The notes under the pieces were generated by a model. It did no database searches and was not told where the DNA came from. It was given only the letters and a program-made list of their open reading frames with translations. From the NCBI GenBank assembly GCA_947442095.1, contig CANEVG010000124.1, forward strand, positions 1-9,327: DNA of 9,327 nt, written 5' to 3'. Positions 1-6,327 of this stretch are shown here, one piece after another. This stretch comes from Sphingomonadaceae bacterium. Its GTDB lineage: Bacteria > Pseudomonadota > Alphaproteobacteria > Sphingomonadales > Sphingomonadaceae. A program made the position numbers and the translations under genes. Each line of letters begins with the position of its first letter. Position 1 is the first letter of the stretch.

Positions 1-176
1 GGGCAGAGCATGCCAAGCTCGCCGGCCTTGGGCCAGATCGACTTGGGCACGATCCCGTCCTCGGCCCACTGCGGACCATTGGGGGTCACTTCGGTCTCGA
101 GGAAGCGCCGCACCGTCTGTCGGAAAGCCTCGTGATCAGGGGTGTAGGCGCTGCGGGAAATGGCATCGAGCGACAT
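1..176 (-). CDS. Acyl-CoA dehydrogenase family protein, N-terminal fragment (cut by window edge)
   Basis: The minus strand from the ATG at 174-176 stays open to the left edge, giving 58 codons. The protein begins MSLDAISRSAYTPDHEAF and continues with a helix carrying FRQTVRRFLETEV, then WAEDGIVPKSIWPKAGELGM. This is the typical N-terminal alpha-helical domain of FAD-dependent acyl-CoA dehydrogenases, which desaturate acyl-CoA thioesters at the alpha-beta position in fatty acid or related beta-oxidation. The catalytic glutamate and FAD-binding regions lie outside the window, so substrate class cannot be judged. A good Shine-Dalgarno sequence (GGAGAG) lies six bases before the ATG and supports this start. 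The gene has the same orientation as parB but is separated from it by 119 bp and has its own candidate promoter at 212-241, so it is probably a separate transcription unit. Family assignment is fairly secure; the subfamily is unknown. Confidence 0.85.
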   Translation of the reverse strand, partial: MSLDAISRSAYTPDHEAFRQTVRRFLETEVTPNGPQWAEDGIVPKSIWPKAGELGMLC

Positions 177-211
177 TGCAAGCTCTCCGGTTCAAATCTT
201 TGTTGCGCATA

Positions 212-241
212 GGGATACGCAAACCGGGCCGGCCCGGTCAA
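212..241 (-). promoter_or_regulatory. Candidate promoter of the acyl-CoA dehydrogenase gene
   Basis: On the minus strand a TTGACC box (236-241) is followed after 18 bp by TATCCC (212-217); with a 17 bp spacer the second box would read GTATCC. The -35 box matches the sigma-70 consensus in five of six positions, while the -10 is weak. A start near 205 would give a leader of about 30 nt that contains the GGAGAG ribosome binding site. A 16 bp palindrome starts inside the -35 box and fills most of the spacer. This was predicted by eye. Confidence 0.4.
223..238. repeat. Perfect 16 bp GC-rich palindrome (possible operator or weak terminator)
   Basis: ACCGGGCCGGCCCGGT is identical to its own reverse complement. 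It lies between parB and the acyl-CoA dehydrogenase gene and overlaps the -35 box and spacer of the candidate promoter, a typical place for a repressor-binding operator. As RNA it could also fold into a six-base-pair stem with a four-base loop, followed on the minus strand by only TTTGCG. That is a poor U-tract, so a terminator role for the par operon is less convincing. Confidence 0.5.
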
Positions 242-246
242 TCAAA

Positions 247-264
247 ATTAATCGCGCGGTTAAT
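247..264. repeat. 18 bp near-perfect palindrome with TTAA half-sites
   Basis: ATTAATCGCGCGGTTAAT pairs with its own reverse complement at all but one symmetric pair (T252 against G259). It is locally AT-rich in an otherwise GC-rich window and lies 31 bp past the parB stop codon, upstream of the acyl-CoA dehydrogenase promoter region. The two TTAA half-sites recall a CtrA box but are eight rather than seven bases apart. Its function is unknown. Confidence 0.4.
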
Positions 265-295
265 GTGCCCAAGGGTGCAGAATGATAAGCCGAAT

Positions 296-1258
296 TCAGA
301 TCGCCTCGCCGGTCAATCGCTGGCAGATCAGATCAAGCTGGTCGAGTGTCTTGTAGCGGATCGTGACCGAACCGGTGCGCGGATCGGTATCGGCCTGGAT
401 CGTGACCTTGAGGCCCAGAAACTCCTCGAGATGCGTTTGCACGGCCGCGATATCCGCCGAACTGGCCGGATCACGCTCGGCCCGCGCGCGGCGCGGCGCG
501 GTGTCAGGCCGCGTGGCGCGCTTCGCCAGCCGCTCCACCTCGCGCACCGAAAGCCCCTTGGCGACTGTCTCGCGCGCCAGTGAAACGGGGTCTGGCAGCA
601 CGGCCAGTGCGCGCGCATGGCCCATCGATAGGGTATTGCGCTCCACCATATCGAGCACTTCAGTGGGCAGCCCTAGCAAGCGCATCAGATTGGCGACGTG
701 GCTACGCGACTTGTCGACGAAGGTCGCGATTTCCTGCTGGGTCAGCCCGTCCTGCTCGGAAAGGCGCTGATAGGCGCGTGCTTCCTCAACCGGATTCAGG
801 TCTTCGCGCTGCAAGTTTTCGATCAGCGCTAACGCAGTCACCTCGCGGTCATCCAGCTGGCGGACGATGGCCGGAATCTCGTGCAGCCGGGCCCGCTGGG
901 CCGCACGCCAGCGCCGTTCGCCAGCCACCAACTGGTAACGCCCGTCGCCATGGGGCCGCACCACCACTGGTTGGATCACGCCGCGTGCTGCAATGGAACG
1001 CGCCAGTTCTTCGAGCGCATCGTCATCGAAATGGCGACGCGGCTGGTCCGGATGTGGCTCGATCGAGGCAACCGTCAGCATGGCCAGCCCGGTTTGTGAC
1101 GTCATGGCAATCGCCGCGCCCGAGGTGGACACGGTCATACGGGACACCGCTTCCTCCCGCCGGGTTTCACCCAGCAGCGCGCCAAGCCCGCGCCCAAGCG
1201 CCGGCCGCTTCGCCACCTTCACCGCGATGCCATCTGCGTTGCCCTCTACCGCGCTCAT
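296..1258 (-). CDS. parB: Chromosome partitioning protein ParB
   Basis: ParB is a CTP-dependent DNA clamp that loads at parS sites, spreads along neighbouring DNA and works with the ATPase ParA to segregate the replicated origin. The 320-residue protein has all expected parts. An N-terminal ParA-stimulating motif LGRGLGALLG lies at 21-30. The ParB/Srx-like CTP-binding domain spans about 61-165, with PHPDQPRRHF (68-77), GERRWRA (113-119) and ENLQREDLNP (147-156). A helix-turn-helix parS-binding region (LTQQEIATFVDKSRSHVANL) starts at 172, and the conserved SMGHARAL follows at 211. A variable linker at about 245-268 precedes the C-terminal dimerisation domain (about 270-318). The start ATG overlaps the parA stop as ATGA and has GGAG nine bases upstream inside parA, implying translational coupling. 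Length and domain order are normal for a chromosomal ParB. Confidence 0.97.
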   Translation of the reverse strand: MSAVEGNADGIAVKVAKRPALGRGLGALLGETRREEAVSRMTVSTSGAAIAMTSQTGLAMLTVASIEPHPDQPRRHFDDDALEELARSIAARGVIQPVVVRPHGDGRYQLVAGERRWRAAQRARLHEIPAIVRQLDDREVTALALIENLQREDLNPVEEARAYQRLSEQDGLTQQEIATFVDKSRSHVANLMRLLGLPTEVLDMVERNTLSMGHARALAVLPDPVSLARETVAKGLSVREVERLAKRATRPDTAPRRARAERDPASSADIAAVQTHLEEFLGLKVTIQADTDPRTGSVTIRYKTLDQLDLICQRLTGEAI

Positions 1259-2031
1259 GCCGCTTTTCTCCGTTCGGGCAGGCGGCCGATCAGTTCACGC
1301 GCCAGCTTCATGTAAGCCTGCGAACCCGCGCAAGCATGGTCATAGATCAGCGCCGGAAGCCCGTGGCTCGGCGCTTCTGAAAGCCGCACATTGCGGGGTA
1401 TCACCGCTTCGAACACCAGGCTGTGGAGGCACGAGCGTACATCGTCCGCGACTTGATCGGTCAGCCGGTTACGCCGGTCATACATCGTCAGCACAATGCC
1501 AAGGATGCCAAGATCAGGATTGAAGCGCTCCTGCACCCGCTCCACCGTCTGCAGCAGCTGACTCAGCCCCTCGAGCGCAAAGAACTCGCATTGCAGTGGC
1601 ACCAGCAGCGAATCGGCTGCCGTCAGCGCGTTCAGAGTCAGCAGTCCAAGCGAGGGCGGGCAGTCGATCAGGCAGATATCGTGCCCAGCGTCCTCGGCCA
1701 GAGCCGCGCGCAGCTTGCCCGTGCGATCTGCCATGCTGACCAGCTCGACTTCCGCACCCGAAAGATCGACAGTTGCCGGAATCACATCAAGGCCCGGAAT
1801 TCGCGTCGGCATCATACACGACGTCACGCTCGCCTGCTCGATCAGCAGATCATAGGACGAGCGCTGGCGCTCTGCCGCGCCAACACCGATCCCGGTCGAG
1901 GCATTGCCCTGCGGATCGAGATCGAGCAGCAAGACCTTCCATCCCGTCGCGGCTAGCGCCGTGGCGATGTTGATCGCGGTGGTGGTCTTGCCCACACCGC
2001 CTTTCTGGTTCGCAACGGCAATCGTGATCAT
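1255..2031 (-). CDS. parA: Chromosome partitioning ATPase ParA (Soj family)
   Basis: ParA is a deviant Walker ATPase. In its ATP form it coats the nucleoid as DNA-bound dimers, and ParB-parS complexes stimulate hydrolysis so that the origin follows a retracting ParA gradient. The 258-residue protein starts MITIAVANQ and runs directly into the deviant Walker A motif KGGVGKTT (10-17), including the signature first lysine. Motif A' is LDLDPQGN (36-43), Walker B is LIDCPPSLG (121-129), and the Soj-type segment IPRNVRLSEAPSHG is at 211-224. There is no N-terminal helix-turn-helix extension of the kind found in plasmid type Ia ParA proteins, so this is the chromosomal type. It lies 14 bp after rsmG and overlaps parB by four bases. 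No strong Shine-Dalgarno precedes the ATG, so translation may depend on rsmG read-through. Confidence 0.97.
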   Translation of the reverse strand: MITIAVANQKGGVGKTTTAINIATALAATGWKVLLLDLDPQGNASTGIGVGAAERQRSSYDLLIEQASVTSCMMPTRIPGLDVIPATVDLSGAEVELVSMADRTGKLRAALAEDAGHDICLIDCPPSLGLLTLNALTAADSLLVPLQCEFFALEGLSQLLQTVERVQERFNPDLGILGIVLTMYDRRNRLTDQVADDVRSCLHSLVFEAVIPRNVRLSEAPSHGLPALIYDHACAGSQAYMKLARELIGRLPERRKAA

Positions 2032-2045
2032 CGGCTCGAGCCCCG

Positions 2046-2723
2046 TTAACGAAGCGCCGGAGCGGCCTTCGTATCCTTGCGCCCCGGAGTTTGGCCGAGC
2101 AGCTGGCCGGCGATGATTCCGGCGGACGGATCGGTCAGCGAATGTTCCACGTGAAACACGTGATTCCAGTCGGCCGTAAGCGCTTCCAGTTCATGCTGCG
2201 CTTTGGCCCCTTTCGGCAACAACCAAAGTGTATCCGGTGTGGAAAAACGTGCGGCTAGACCCAGCAACCGCTCCAGTGGTGCAAAGGCACGCGCCGATAT
2301 GACGCACCACCGCCGTGCGGGCAGATCTTCCACGCGTGCGAGAATGACCTCGACGTTGCCGAGCCCTAGAGATGCCGCGGCGCGCGCGAGCCAATCGGTT
2401 CGCAGTCGCCGCGAATCGACCAGAGTGACCGGTCGGTCCGGCTGCATCGCCGCCACGACCAATCCGGGAAACCCGGCCCCACTTCCAAGATCGAGCCAGG
2501 ATCCATCCGGCACTGTTTCACGTGAAACATAAAGCAACTGCGCGCTATCGACGATATGGCGCTGCCAGACCTGCTCAAGCGACGCGCGCGCGACCAGATT
2601 CTGCCTTGTGTTCTCGTCGACCAGCGCCTCCACCAACACGCCCAGCCGCGCGATCACTGTCGCGTCTACCTCTGGCCGTGATGCCAGCCAAGCTTTCGCC
2701 TCAGCCTCATCCGCGATGCTCAC
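2046..2723 (-). CDS. rsmG: 16S rRNA (guanine(527)-N7)-methyltransferase RsmG
   Basis: RsmG (older name GidB) uses S-adenosylmethionine to methylate N7 of G527 in 16S rRNA; loss of the enzyme is known to give low-level streptomycin resistance in several bacteria. The 225-residue product has the Rossmann SAM-binding loop [11 protein letters not shown] (77-87), the acidic [12 protein letters not shown] segment (101-112), ARAFAPL (144-150) and LPKG (169-172). The start codon is GTG at 2721-2723, overlapping the mnmG stop as GTGA, which indicates coupled translation. The coding sequence contains two parS sites, encoding VSRET (66-70) and FHVEH (190-194), so this gene is also part of the centromere. 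About 15 residues after GQLLG (206-210) form a basic tail that looks poorly conserved. The gene order mnmG-rsmG-parA-parB is common near bacterial origins. Confidence 0.96.
   Translation of the reverse strand: MSIADEAEAKAWLASRPEVDATVIARLGVLVEALVDENTRQNLVARASLEQVWQRHIVDSAQLLYVSRETVPDGSWLDLGSGAGFPGLVVAAMQPDRPVTLVDSRRLRTDWLARAAASLGLGNVEVILARVEDLPARRWCVISARAFAPLERLLGLAARFSTPDTLWLLPKGAKAQHELEALTADWNHVFHVEHSLTDPSAGIIAGQLLGQTPGRKDTKAAPALR
2143..2158. promoter_or_regulatory. parS site, one mismatch from the perfect palindrome (inside rsmG)
   Basis: TGTTCCACGTGAAACA matches the widely conserved bacterial parS consensus TGTTNCACGTGAAACA; the fifth base is C, which breaks perfect symmetry. ParB encoded 0.9 kb away is the expected ligand. 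The site lies near the 3' end of rsmG, where the minus strand reads it as part of V-F-H-V-E-H (residues 189-194). Confidence 0.88.
2514..2529. promoter_or_regulatory. Perfect parS site (inside rsmG)
   Basis: TGTTTCACGTGAAACA is the perfect 16 bp palindromic parS sequence to which chromosomal ParB binds. It sits in the 5' third of rsmG, where the minus strand reads it as V-S-R-E-T (residues 66-70). That codon phase differs from the other rsmG-embedded site, whose start is 371 bp to the left. Confidence 0.95.
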
Positions 2724-4567
2724 GCCGCGATCCGGCGCCGGGCCTGAACCAGCACGCTCGCCAGAGCCGCCGGCGTAATGCCCGCGACACGGCCCGCATC
2801 GGCAAGTGTGTCAGGCCGCGCGCGCTCCAGCCGCTCAACCATCTCGCGGGAGAGACCGGGCACCTCGGCGTACGGAAAGTCATCGCCCAGCAGCACCGAA
2901 TCACTCGCCCGCAATTGGCGCAGCTCTGCCTCCTGCCGGGCAAGATAGGGCGCATAGGCCGCGTCCTCAGCCATTTCCTCGGCCAGATCTGGCTCGGGCA
3001 GCACCTCGCCAAGCCACGACGTCAGTGCGGCAAAGTTGACCTCGGGAAAGCGCAACCACTCCGCCAGTGGCCGACGAACGCCGTCATTGCGCACGGCAAT
3101 CCCCTTTGCGTTGAGCTCCGATGGTAGGGCCTCTTCACTCAACCGGGCCGCAAGGATTGAACGCTCCGTCTGGCGGGATAGGAACCACTTCGCCCGCTCA
3201 CCCCTCACGCATCCGGCAGCCAAGGCCAATGGCGTCAGCCGAGTTGAGGCGTTATTGGCCCGCAGCCGCAACCGATACTCGGCGCGCGCGGTCAGCATGC
3301 GATAGGGCTCGGAAACCCCGTGCAGCGTGAGATCGTCCACCATCACGGCCATATAGCTCGAAGCGCGGTCCAAACCGGCAGGTTCGCGCCCCAGTACTGC
3401 TGAGGCTGCGTGCATGCCTGCGATCAGCCCCAGCGCCGCTGCTTCCTCATATCCAGTCGTGCCATTGATCTGCCCGGCGCAATACAATCCAGGGATCGCG
3501 CGCACTTCCAGACTGCGGCGCAGAGCACGCGGATCGATATAGTCATACTCGACCGCATAACCTGGCACGAGTAACTCGACCGCCCCCAGCCCTTCGATCG
3601 AGCGCAGCATCGCCAATTGCACATCGGTGGGCAATGACGTCGAAATGCCATTGGGGTAGATCGCATGGTCATCGAGGCCCTCAGGCTCGAGAAACACCTG
3701 GTGCCCGTCGCGATCACCAAAGCGGTGGATCTTGTCCTCGATGGAAGGGCAATAACGCGGCCCCTGCGCGTCGATGGCCCCGCTGAACAGCGGTGAGCGA
3801 TCGAGACCACTGCGAATGATATCGTGCGTCTGCTCATTGGTCCTGGCAATCGCACAGAATACTTGCGGCTGTAGTCGGGCCTTGGTCAGCGGCGACATAG
3901 TCCAAGGCTCGGCGTCGCTCGCCTGCACGGGCAGGCGCGCCCAGTCGATCGTCCGGCCATCAAGCCTTGGCGGTGTCCCGGTCTTGAGCCGCGCCATCGG
4001 TAAGTCTGCTGCACGCAGTTGTTCGGCCAGCCGATACGCGGCATTCTCGCCGATCCGCCCGCCTTCCATGCGTTCCTCACCGCGAAACAGCCGTCCGCCG
4101 AGAAAAGTCCCGGTGCAGAGCACGACCGCCTTGGCGTTAAGGTCAGTCCCATCCGCCAATGCGACACCAGTCACCGCACCACCTGTCATGTGCAGCGCCG
4201 CCGCCTCGCCCGGCACCACAGTCAGGCCCTGCTGAGCCCCAACCATGCGCTGGATTGCCGCGCGGAACAGCTTGCGGTCCGCCTGCACACGCGGACCCTG
4301 AACGGCGCTGCCTTTGCTCCGGTTGAGCATACGGTAATGCAGTGCGGCCTCATCTGCCGCGCGCGCAATCAGGCCGTCAAAAGCATCGACCTCGCGCACG
4401 AGATGACCCTTGCCCAGCCCTCCGATCGCCGGATTGCATGACATCGCACCGATCTTGGCCGGATCAAAGCTGACCAACGCCGTACGCGCGCCCATCCGCG
4501 CCGCGACCGCAGCTGCCTCCACGCCGGCGTGCCCGCCGCCGATCACGATGATGTCGAAACCACGCAT
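2720..4567 (-). CDS. mnmG: tRNA uridine-5-carboxymethylaminomethyl modification enzyme MnmG (GidA)
   Basis: MnmG is the FAD- and NADH-dependent partner of MnmE. Together they install carboxymethylaminomethyl or aminomethyl groups on C5 of wobble uridine 34 in a subset of tRNAs, using a methylene group from tetrahydrofolate. The 615-residue product begins [19 protein letters not shown], with the FAD dinucleotide-binding loop GGGHAG at 10-15. Other family signatures are [11 protein letters not shown] (44-54), LKTGTPPRL (194-202), [11 protein letters not shown] (269-279) and the second FAD site [15 protein letters not shown] (363-377). The two conserved cysteines of the family are present as C44 and C273. 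The C-terminal helical MnmE/tRNA-binding domain follows to the end, and the length is close to the usual 620-630 residues. The ATG at 4565-4567 has no clear Shine-Dalgarno, and the nearest promoter candidate would give an almost leaderless mRNA. Confidence 0.97.
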   Translation of the reverse strand: MRGFDIIVIGGGHAGVEAAAVAARMGARTALVSFDPAKIGAMSCNPAIGGLGKGHLVREVDAFDGLIARAADEAALHYRMLNRSKGSAVQGPRVQADRKLFRAAIQRMVGAQQGLTVVPGEAAALHMTGGAVTGVALADGTDLNAKAVVLCTGTFLGGRLFRGEERMEGGRIGENAAYRLAEQLRAADLPMARLKTGTPPRLDGRTIDWARLPVQASDAEPWTMSPLTKARLQPQVFCAIARTNEQTHDIIRSGLDRSPLFSGAIDAQGPRYCPSIEDKIHRFGDRDGHQVFLEPEGLDDHAIYPNGISTSLPTDVQLAMLRSIEGLGAVELLVPGYAVEYDYIDPRALRRSLEVRAIPGLYCAGQINGTTGYEEAAALGLIAGMHAASAVLGREPAGLDRASSYMAVMVDDLTLHGVSEPYRMLTARAEYRLRLRANNASTRLTPLALAAGCVRGERAKWFLSRQTERSILAARLSEEALPSELNAKGIAVRNDGVRRPLAEWLRFPEVNFAALTSWLGEVLPEPDLAEEMAEDAAYAPYLARQEAELRQLRASDSVLLGDDFPYAEVPGLSREMVERLERARPDTLADAGRVAGITPAALASVLVQARRRIAA

Positions 4568-4576
4568 ATGACAGCC

Positions 4577-4605
4577 ACGTTAAGCGATTCGCGCAACCGC
4601 GTCAA
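4577..4605 (-). promoter_or_regulatory. Candidate mnmG operon promoter containing a GANTC site
   Basis: On the minus strand TTGACG (4600-4605) is followed by a 17 bp spacer and TAACGT (4577-4582). The -35 box matches five of six consensus bases and the spacing is ideal; the -10 is moderate. Transcription would begin near 4570, only about three bases before the mnmG ATG. The spacer holds GATTC at 4586-4590, a GANTC site of the kind methylated by CcrM in alphaproteobacteria. A perfect parS ends nine bases upstream of the -35 box. This is a prediction by eye. Confidence 0.45.
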
Positions 4606-4614
4606 AGCGGGCGA

Positions 4615-4630
4615 TGTTTCACGTGAAACA
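4615..4630. promoter_or_regulatory. Perfect parS site between mnmE and mnmG
   Basis: TGTTTCACGTGAAACA, flanked by A and T so that the symmetry extends to 18 bp (4614-4631), is a perfect ParB-binding site. It directly follows the mnmE stop codon (4631-4633) and lies just upstream of the candidate mnmG promoter. It is the only one of the three parS sites in this window that is outside a coding sequence. Confidence 0.95.
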
Positions 4631-5926
4631 TCACTTACCGATGCAGAAGCGTCCGAATAGCGCGTCCAGCATATCCTCGGTGCCCGTGCGTCCGACAAGC
4701 CGGTCCAACCCCAGCCTCGCCTGCCGCAGCGATTCGGCAGCAAGCAGCGGATCTTGCTCGGCGGCAGCCGCTTGCAAAGCCTCCGCCACTTCGGTCAAAT
4801 GTTGGTGCTGCCGCGCATTGAGCGCAAGGGCTCCCGGTGCAGGCAACGCGGTAAGCGCGTGATCGATCAATGCTGCCCGCAGTTCAGACATGCCTTCGCC
4901 CGTCACAGCAGACAGCCGGAGCCGCGCGGTCCTCTTGACAGCGCTATCGAACCGGTCGCTCTGAGCGGCAATCTCCCAGACGATACTGGTCTGCGGGCCT
5001 TCACCCTCCGGCCCCAGCCACAACACCAGATCGGCGCGCTCCGCCTCCGCCCTGGCCCGCGCAATGCCGATCTGTTCGATCTCACCAGCCCCCACATCGC
5101 GCAGACCCGCCGTATCGACAAACGTGAACGGCACACCGCGCAGCCCCACACCGCGCACCAAAACATCGCGCGTGGTGCCGGGCTCGGCGGCCGTAATCGC
5201 TGCCTCGTCCTCAACCAAAGCATTGAACAAAGTTGACTTTCCGGCATTCGGCGGCCCCGCGAGCACGACCCGAAACCCCTCACGCAGCGGCTCCGCGCGC
5301 GGACGCGCTAGCCATTCCGCCAGTTCCCCAGCCAAGGTTAAGCTTGCCCCGCCAAAGCCCGCGGGCAGACCACGGCCTACCTCATCGATGTCGTCATCCC
5401 CGGCAAAATCGAGCTCGGCCTCCAGCGCTGCAGAGAGCGCCAGTACGCTACCGCGCCAATCCGCCACTTTCCGCGATAGTTCGCCGCCTGCCATGGCGAT
5501 AGCCCCCCGCCGCTGCAGTTCGGTCTCGGCAGAGAGCAGGTCGGCAAGCCCCTCGGCTTCCGCCAGATCGATCCGCCCATTGGCAAAGCCGCGGCGGGTA
5601 AACTCGCCCGGCTCCGCGCGCCGCAACCCGGGCAGCCTCGCCAGCGCCGCCTCCACCGCGCCAACCACCGCGCGCCCGCCATGCAAATGCAGTTCGGCGC
5701 AGTCCTCGCCCGTTGCGTTGCCCGGCCCAGGCAACCACAGCGCCATGGCCCGGTCGAGCACCTCGCCCTCCTCGTCGCGCAGCACCGCCAGCACCGCCCG
5801 GCGCGGCGGCGGGAGCTTGCCTGCCAGCGCCTGCAGGGCTTGTCCCGCTCCTGGCCCGCTTACCCGGATCACCGCTATGCCCGCAGGCGGCGCGCCAGAG
5901 GAGAGTGCGAAAATCGTTTCTATCAT
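4631..5926 (-). CDS. mnmE: tRNA uridine-5-carboxymethylaminomethyl modification GTPase MnmE (TrmE)
   Basis: MnmE is a potassium-activated GTPase that binds a folate one-carbon donor and dimerises with MnmG to modify U34 of tRNAs. I chose the ATG at 5924-5926 because MIETIFALSSG is the standard family N-terminus; the frame stays open further upstream but would run into the preceding gene. The 431-residue product has the N-terminal folate domain (1 to about 118), a helical domain, and an inserted GTPase domain. In that domain G1 is GPPNAGKST (224-232, with the potassium-coordinating asparagine N227), G2 is GTTRD (250-254) and G3 is DTAG (271-274). The C-terminal CIGK motif with its catalytic-site cysteine is at 428-431. 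The expected G4 motif NKxD is replaced by AQSD (321-324). No strong Shine-Dalgarno is visible. The gene lies 13 bp after the DUF6489-like gene and is probably co-transcribed with it. Confidence 0.96.
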   Translation of the reverse strand: MIETIFALSSGAPPAGIAVIRVSGPGAGQALQALAGKLPPPRRAVLAVLRDEEGEVLDRAMALWLPGPGNATGEDCAELHLHGGRAVVGAVEAALARLPGLRRAEPGEFTRRGFANGRIDLAEAEGLADLLSAETELQRRGAIAMAGGELSRKVADWRGSVLALSAALEAELDFAGDDDIDEVGRGLPAGFGGASLTLAGELAEWLARPRAEPLREGFRVVLAGPPNAGKSTLFNALVEDEAAITAAEPGTTRDVLVRGVGLRGVPFTFVDTAGLRDVGAGEIEQIGIARARAEAERADLVLWLGPEGEGPQTSIVWEIAAQSDRFDSAVKRTARLRLSAVTGEGMSELRAALIDHALTALPAPGALALNARQHQHLTEVAEALQAAAAEQDPLLAAESLRQARLGLDRLVGRTGTEDMLDALFGRFCIGK

Positions 5927-5939
5927 ACGCGGACTTCGT

Positions 5940-6215
5940 TCAGGACTTCGGCTTCTCGCCAGCAGCGCCGGCCTTGAAACCGGCCATTGCCGCACCGGCG
6001 CCCTGCTCGACAAACTGCTGGAACATCTTCAGCCCTATTTCGCCCATAGGCGCGATCTGCCTGGCGAAACCCTGAAGCTGGTCCACGCTGCTCATGCCTT
6101 GCATGGCCTTGGCGAGCGCGTCGACATAGACGTCGTTCGCCCGCGTCACATCGGGCAGGCCCAGGAAGCGGCGCGCCTCTTCGGGTGTGCATTCAACCTC
6201 CACGTTCACTTTCAT
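5940..6215 (-). CDS. Small DUF6489-like protein
   Basis: This is a 91-residue protein starting MKVNVEVECTPEEARRFLGLPDV. The ATG at 6213-6215 is preceded by GAGGG at a spacing of seven bases, so I prefer it over longer in-frame starts. The N-terminal half holds a short beta strand, the PEEARRFLGLPDV segment and a helix. The second half is an amphipathic region (about 43-82) rich in Ala, Gly, Met and Gln that recalls phasin-type or helical scaffold proteins. There is no signal peptide, no membrane segment and no catalytic motif. From memory it resembles the DUF6489 family found beside mnmE in sphingomonads; I could not run a search. It ends 13 bp before mnmE, which suggests co-transcription, but I have no basis to propose a role in tRNA modification. 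Confidence 0.75.
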   Translation of the reverse strand: MKVNVEVECTPEEARRFLGLPDVTRANDVYVDALAKAMQGMSSVDQLQGFARQIAPMGEIGLKMFQQFVEQGAGAAMAGFKAGAAGEKPKS

Positions 6216-6260
6216 GATGACACCCTCGTTGTTGGTGGACCTCGACACTGTCATGCACAC

Positions 6261-6290
6261 TTGGCAAAGTCCACGGCAGCGGCCTATCTC
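6261..6290 (+). promoter_or_regulatory. Candidate promoter of the hydrolase/NTF2-like unit
   Basis: The 112 bp divergent region between the DUF6489-like gene and the hydrolase gene has TTGGCA (6261-6266) and, after 18 bp, TATCTC (6285-6290) on the plus strand. A start near 6297 would give a 31 nt leader containing the ribosome binding site at 6312-6319. The -10 box is weak. I found no equally good promoter for the DUF6489-like gene on the opposite strand in this gap. Confidence 0.3.
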
Positions 6291-6327
6291 TAGATCGACC
6301 AAACGCCATGCGAGAAGGACAACCACC

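Noticed and set aside
223..238. Strong intrinsic terminator after parB
   Set aside because: The palindrome could form a hairpin, but it is followed only by TTTGCG on the transcribed strand. The position within a promoter fits an operator better.
247..264. CtrA binding box
   Set aside because: The two TTAA half-sites are eight bases apart, while the CtrA consensus has seven. It is therefore reported as a palindrome rather than as a CtrA site.
580..1380. 266-codon plus-strand frame opposite parB and the end of parA
   Set aside because: It spans the 3' end of one real gene and all its domains fall opposite conserved ParB motifs. The composition is antisense-like (Ala, Arg, Pro), with no recognisable fold.
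5927..6013. N-terminal extension of MnmE to an upstream ATG at 6013
   Set aside because: The extra 29 residues are Arg/Ser/Pro-rich, overlap the preceding small gene, and lie before the standard MnmE N-terminus MIETIFALSSG.
5064..6293. Long open frame on the plus strand (409 codons) opposite mnmE
   Set aside because: The product is Ser/Pro/Arg/Ala-rich low-complexity sequence typical of the antisense of GC-rich coding DNA. The opposite strand holds a complete MnmE and a supported small gene.
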